This document shows positions 5,244 to 5,862 of a stretch of 5,862 nt of DNA, piece by piece. A program made the translations under genes and the position numbers. The notes beneath the pieces are model-generated. The model searched no databases and was not told the origin of the DNA. It saw only the letters and a program-made list of their open reading frames with translations. Source of the DNA: Actinomycetota bacterium (lineage in GTDB: Bacteria > Actinomycetota > Actinomycetes > Mycobacteriales > Micromonosporaceae); assembly GCA_005885115.1 (NCBI GenBank), contig VAXX01000391.1, positions 1 to 5,862 of the forward strand. Reading direction: 5' to 3'. The first letter of the stretch is position 1; every line of letters begins with the position of its first letter.

Positions 5244-5862
5244 TTACCCGGTCAGCGGCAGCCGCAGCGCCGACGGGTGCCGCCGGTCGTGGTACACCTC
5301 GTAGTCCACGGGACTGAGCCGCGCGGCGGTACCGAGCGGCTCGCCGGTACCGGTGTGCCGGGCGTACCGCGGGTGGGCCGCGCCGGCCAGTTGCACCCGG
5401 ATCCGGTGCCCGCGCCCGAACACGTACCCCATCGGCCACAGCTCGACCTCGACCGGGCGGACCCCGTCGGCGTCCGGCGGGAACATCCCCGGCGAGACCC
5501 GGACCAGCCCGTCACAGATGTTCTCCGAACGGCCGTCCGGCGTCACCTCGCAGACCCGCGCGAACACGTCGAAGAACTCCGCACTGGTCCGCACCTGGAC
5601 CAGTGCCGACACCGGCCCGATCGCCTCCAGGTCGGCCGCGAGCGGCGCGCTGGTGTAGACCAGCACGTCCGACCGCGCCTCCACCGCGCGGTTGTCGACC
5701 CGCCCGGCGTCGCGGGTCAGCAGCGGGCCACCGGGTGAGGGCGTCGGGTCGGCGGGGTGGTAGCGGAACCGGTCGGGCCCGGCGTCGTCGGGCGCCGCCG
5801 GCGCCAGTCCGGCGCCGGCCTGGAAGAACCATTCGGTGGTACGGGCATCCGGCGGCCACCGC
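5244..5862 (-). CDS. CocE/NonD family hydrolase, C-terminal part (enters from right edge)
   Basis: The visible 205 residues are the C-terminal beta-sandwich domain (X-Pro dipeptidyl-peptidase C-terminal type) of an S15/CocE-like alpha/beta hydrolase that cleaves esters or peptides. The frame is open from the right edge to TAA at 5246-5244. Recognisable stretches in order are TTEWFFQAGAGL (about 5840-5805), YHPADPTPSPGGPLL, VDNRAVEARSDVLVYTS, IGPVSALVQVRTSA, the family-typical FFDVFARVCEVTPDGRS and ICDGLVRVSPG, then VEVELWPMGYVFGRGHRIRV and HPRYARHTGTGEP. The catalytic Ser-Asp-His domain lies outside the window, so activity cannot be judged. GTG 5684 is an internal valine, not a start. Nothing in the visible part looks damaged. 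It is in the same direction as the sugar operon but separated by more than 300 bp, a remnant and the operators, so it is probably a separate transcription unit. Confidence 0.88.
   Translation of the reverse strand, partial: RWPPDARTTEWFFQAGAGLAPAAPDDAGPDRFRYHPADPTPSPGGPLLTRDAGRVDNRAVEARSDVLVYTSAPLAADLEAIGPVSALVQVRTSAEFFDVFARVCEVTPDGRSENICDGLVRVSPGMFPPDADGVRPVEVELWPMGYVFGRGHRIRVQLAGAAHPRYARHTGTGEPLGTAARLSPVDYEVYHDRRHPSALRLPLTG

Noticed and set aside
1..5862. Transposase, integrase, CRISPR, tRNA or toxin-antitoxin content
   Set aside because: I looked for repeats, cloverleaf-like sequence and family motifs on both strands and saw none that could be supported.

Overview
The window is very GC-rich with strong G/C bias at codon third positions. 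It is rich in GTAC/CGTACC words and carries an actinobacterial-style transport operon. An actinomycete is the best fit, and Micromonosporaceae is a guess from codon and word use only. No tRNA, rRNA, CRISPR array, integrase or complete insertion sequence is visible.

Layout, left to right. Positions 1-126 (minus) hold the start of a gene running off the left edge; only its Sec-type signal peptide is visible. Positions 127-399 are a divergent intergenic region with a convincing minus-strand promoter, a weaker plus-strand one and an inverted repeat between them. Positions 400-831 (plus) encode a 5'-truncated cation diffusion facilitator (CDF) protein that keeps its last membrane helix and cytoplasmic domain but lacks the first four helices. 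It converges on the main block, leaving only 9 bp between the two stop codons.

The main block, 841-4836 (minus), reads from right to left as a four-gene operon: substrate-binding lipoprotein, permease, single-domain ATPase, LacI-family regulator. It is a carbohydrate importer of the RbsC/FrcC class with its own repressor as the last gene. The ATPase overlaps the permease by an ATGA, and the LacI GTG lies 4 nt after the ATPase stop. A 10-bp hairpin sits between the binding-protein and permease genes. Upstream of the operon are two tandem 16-bp repeats, each built around TCAACGTT. One is a perfect 14-bp palindrome with a central CG, as expected for LacI-family operators, so autoregulation by the last gene is the simplest model. 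No sugar kinase, isomerase or intact hydrolase accompanies the transporter.

Between the operators and the next gene, about 4934-5207, is a stretch that looks like the decayed N-terminus of a glycoside hydrolase (GH79-like, tentative). Positions 5244-5862 (minus) hold the C-terminal part of a CocE/NonD (S15-type) hydrolase that enters from the right edge.

Most of the window is ordinary accessory transport content. I see no convincing wholly new system. The points most worth checking are the tandem operator, the hydrolase remnant, the truncated CDF gene and an apparent small internal deletion near the C-terminus of the binding protein.
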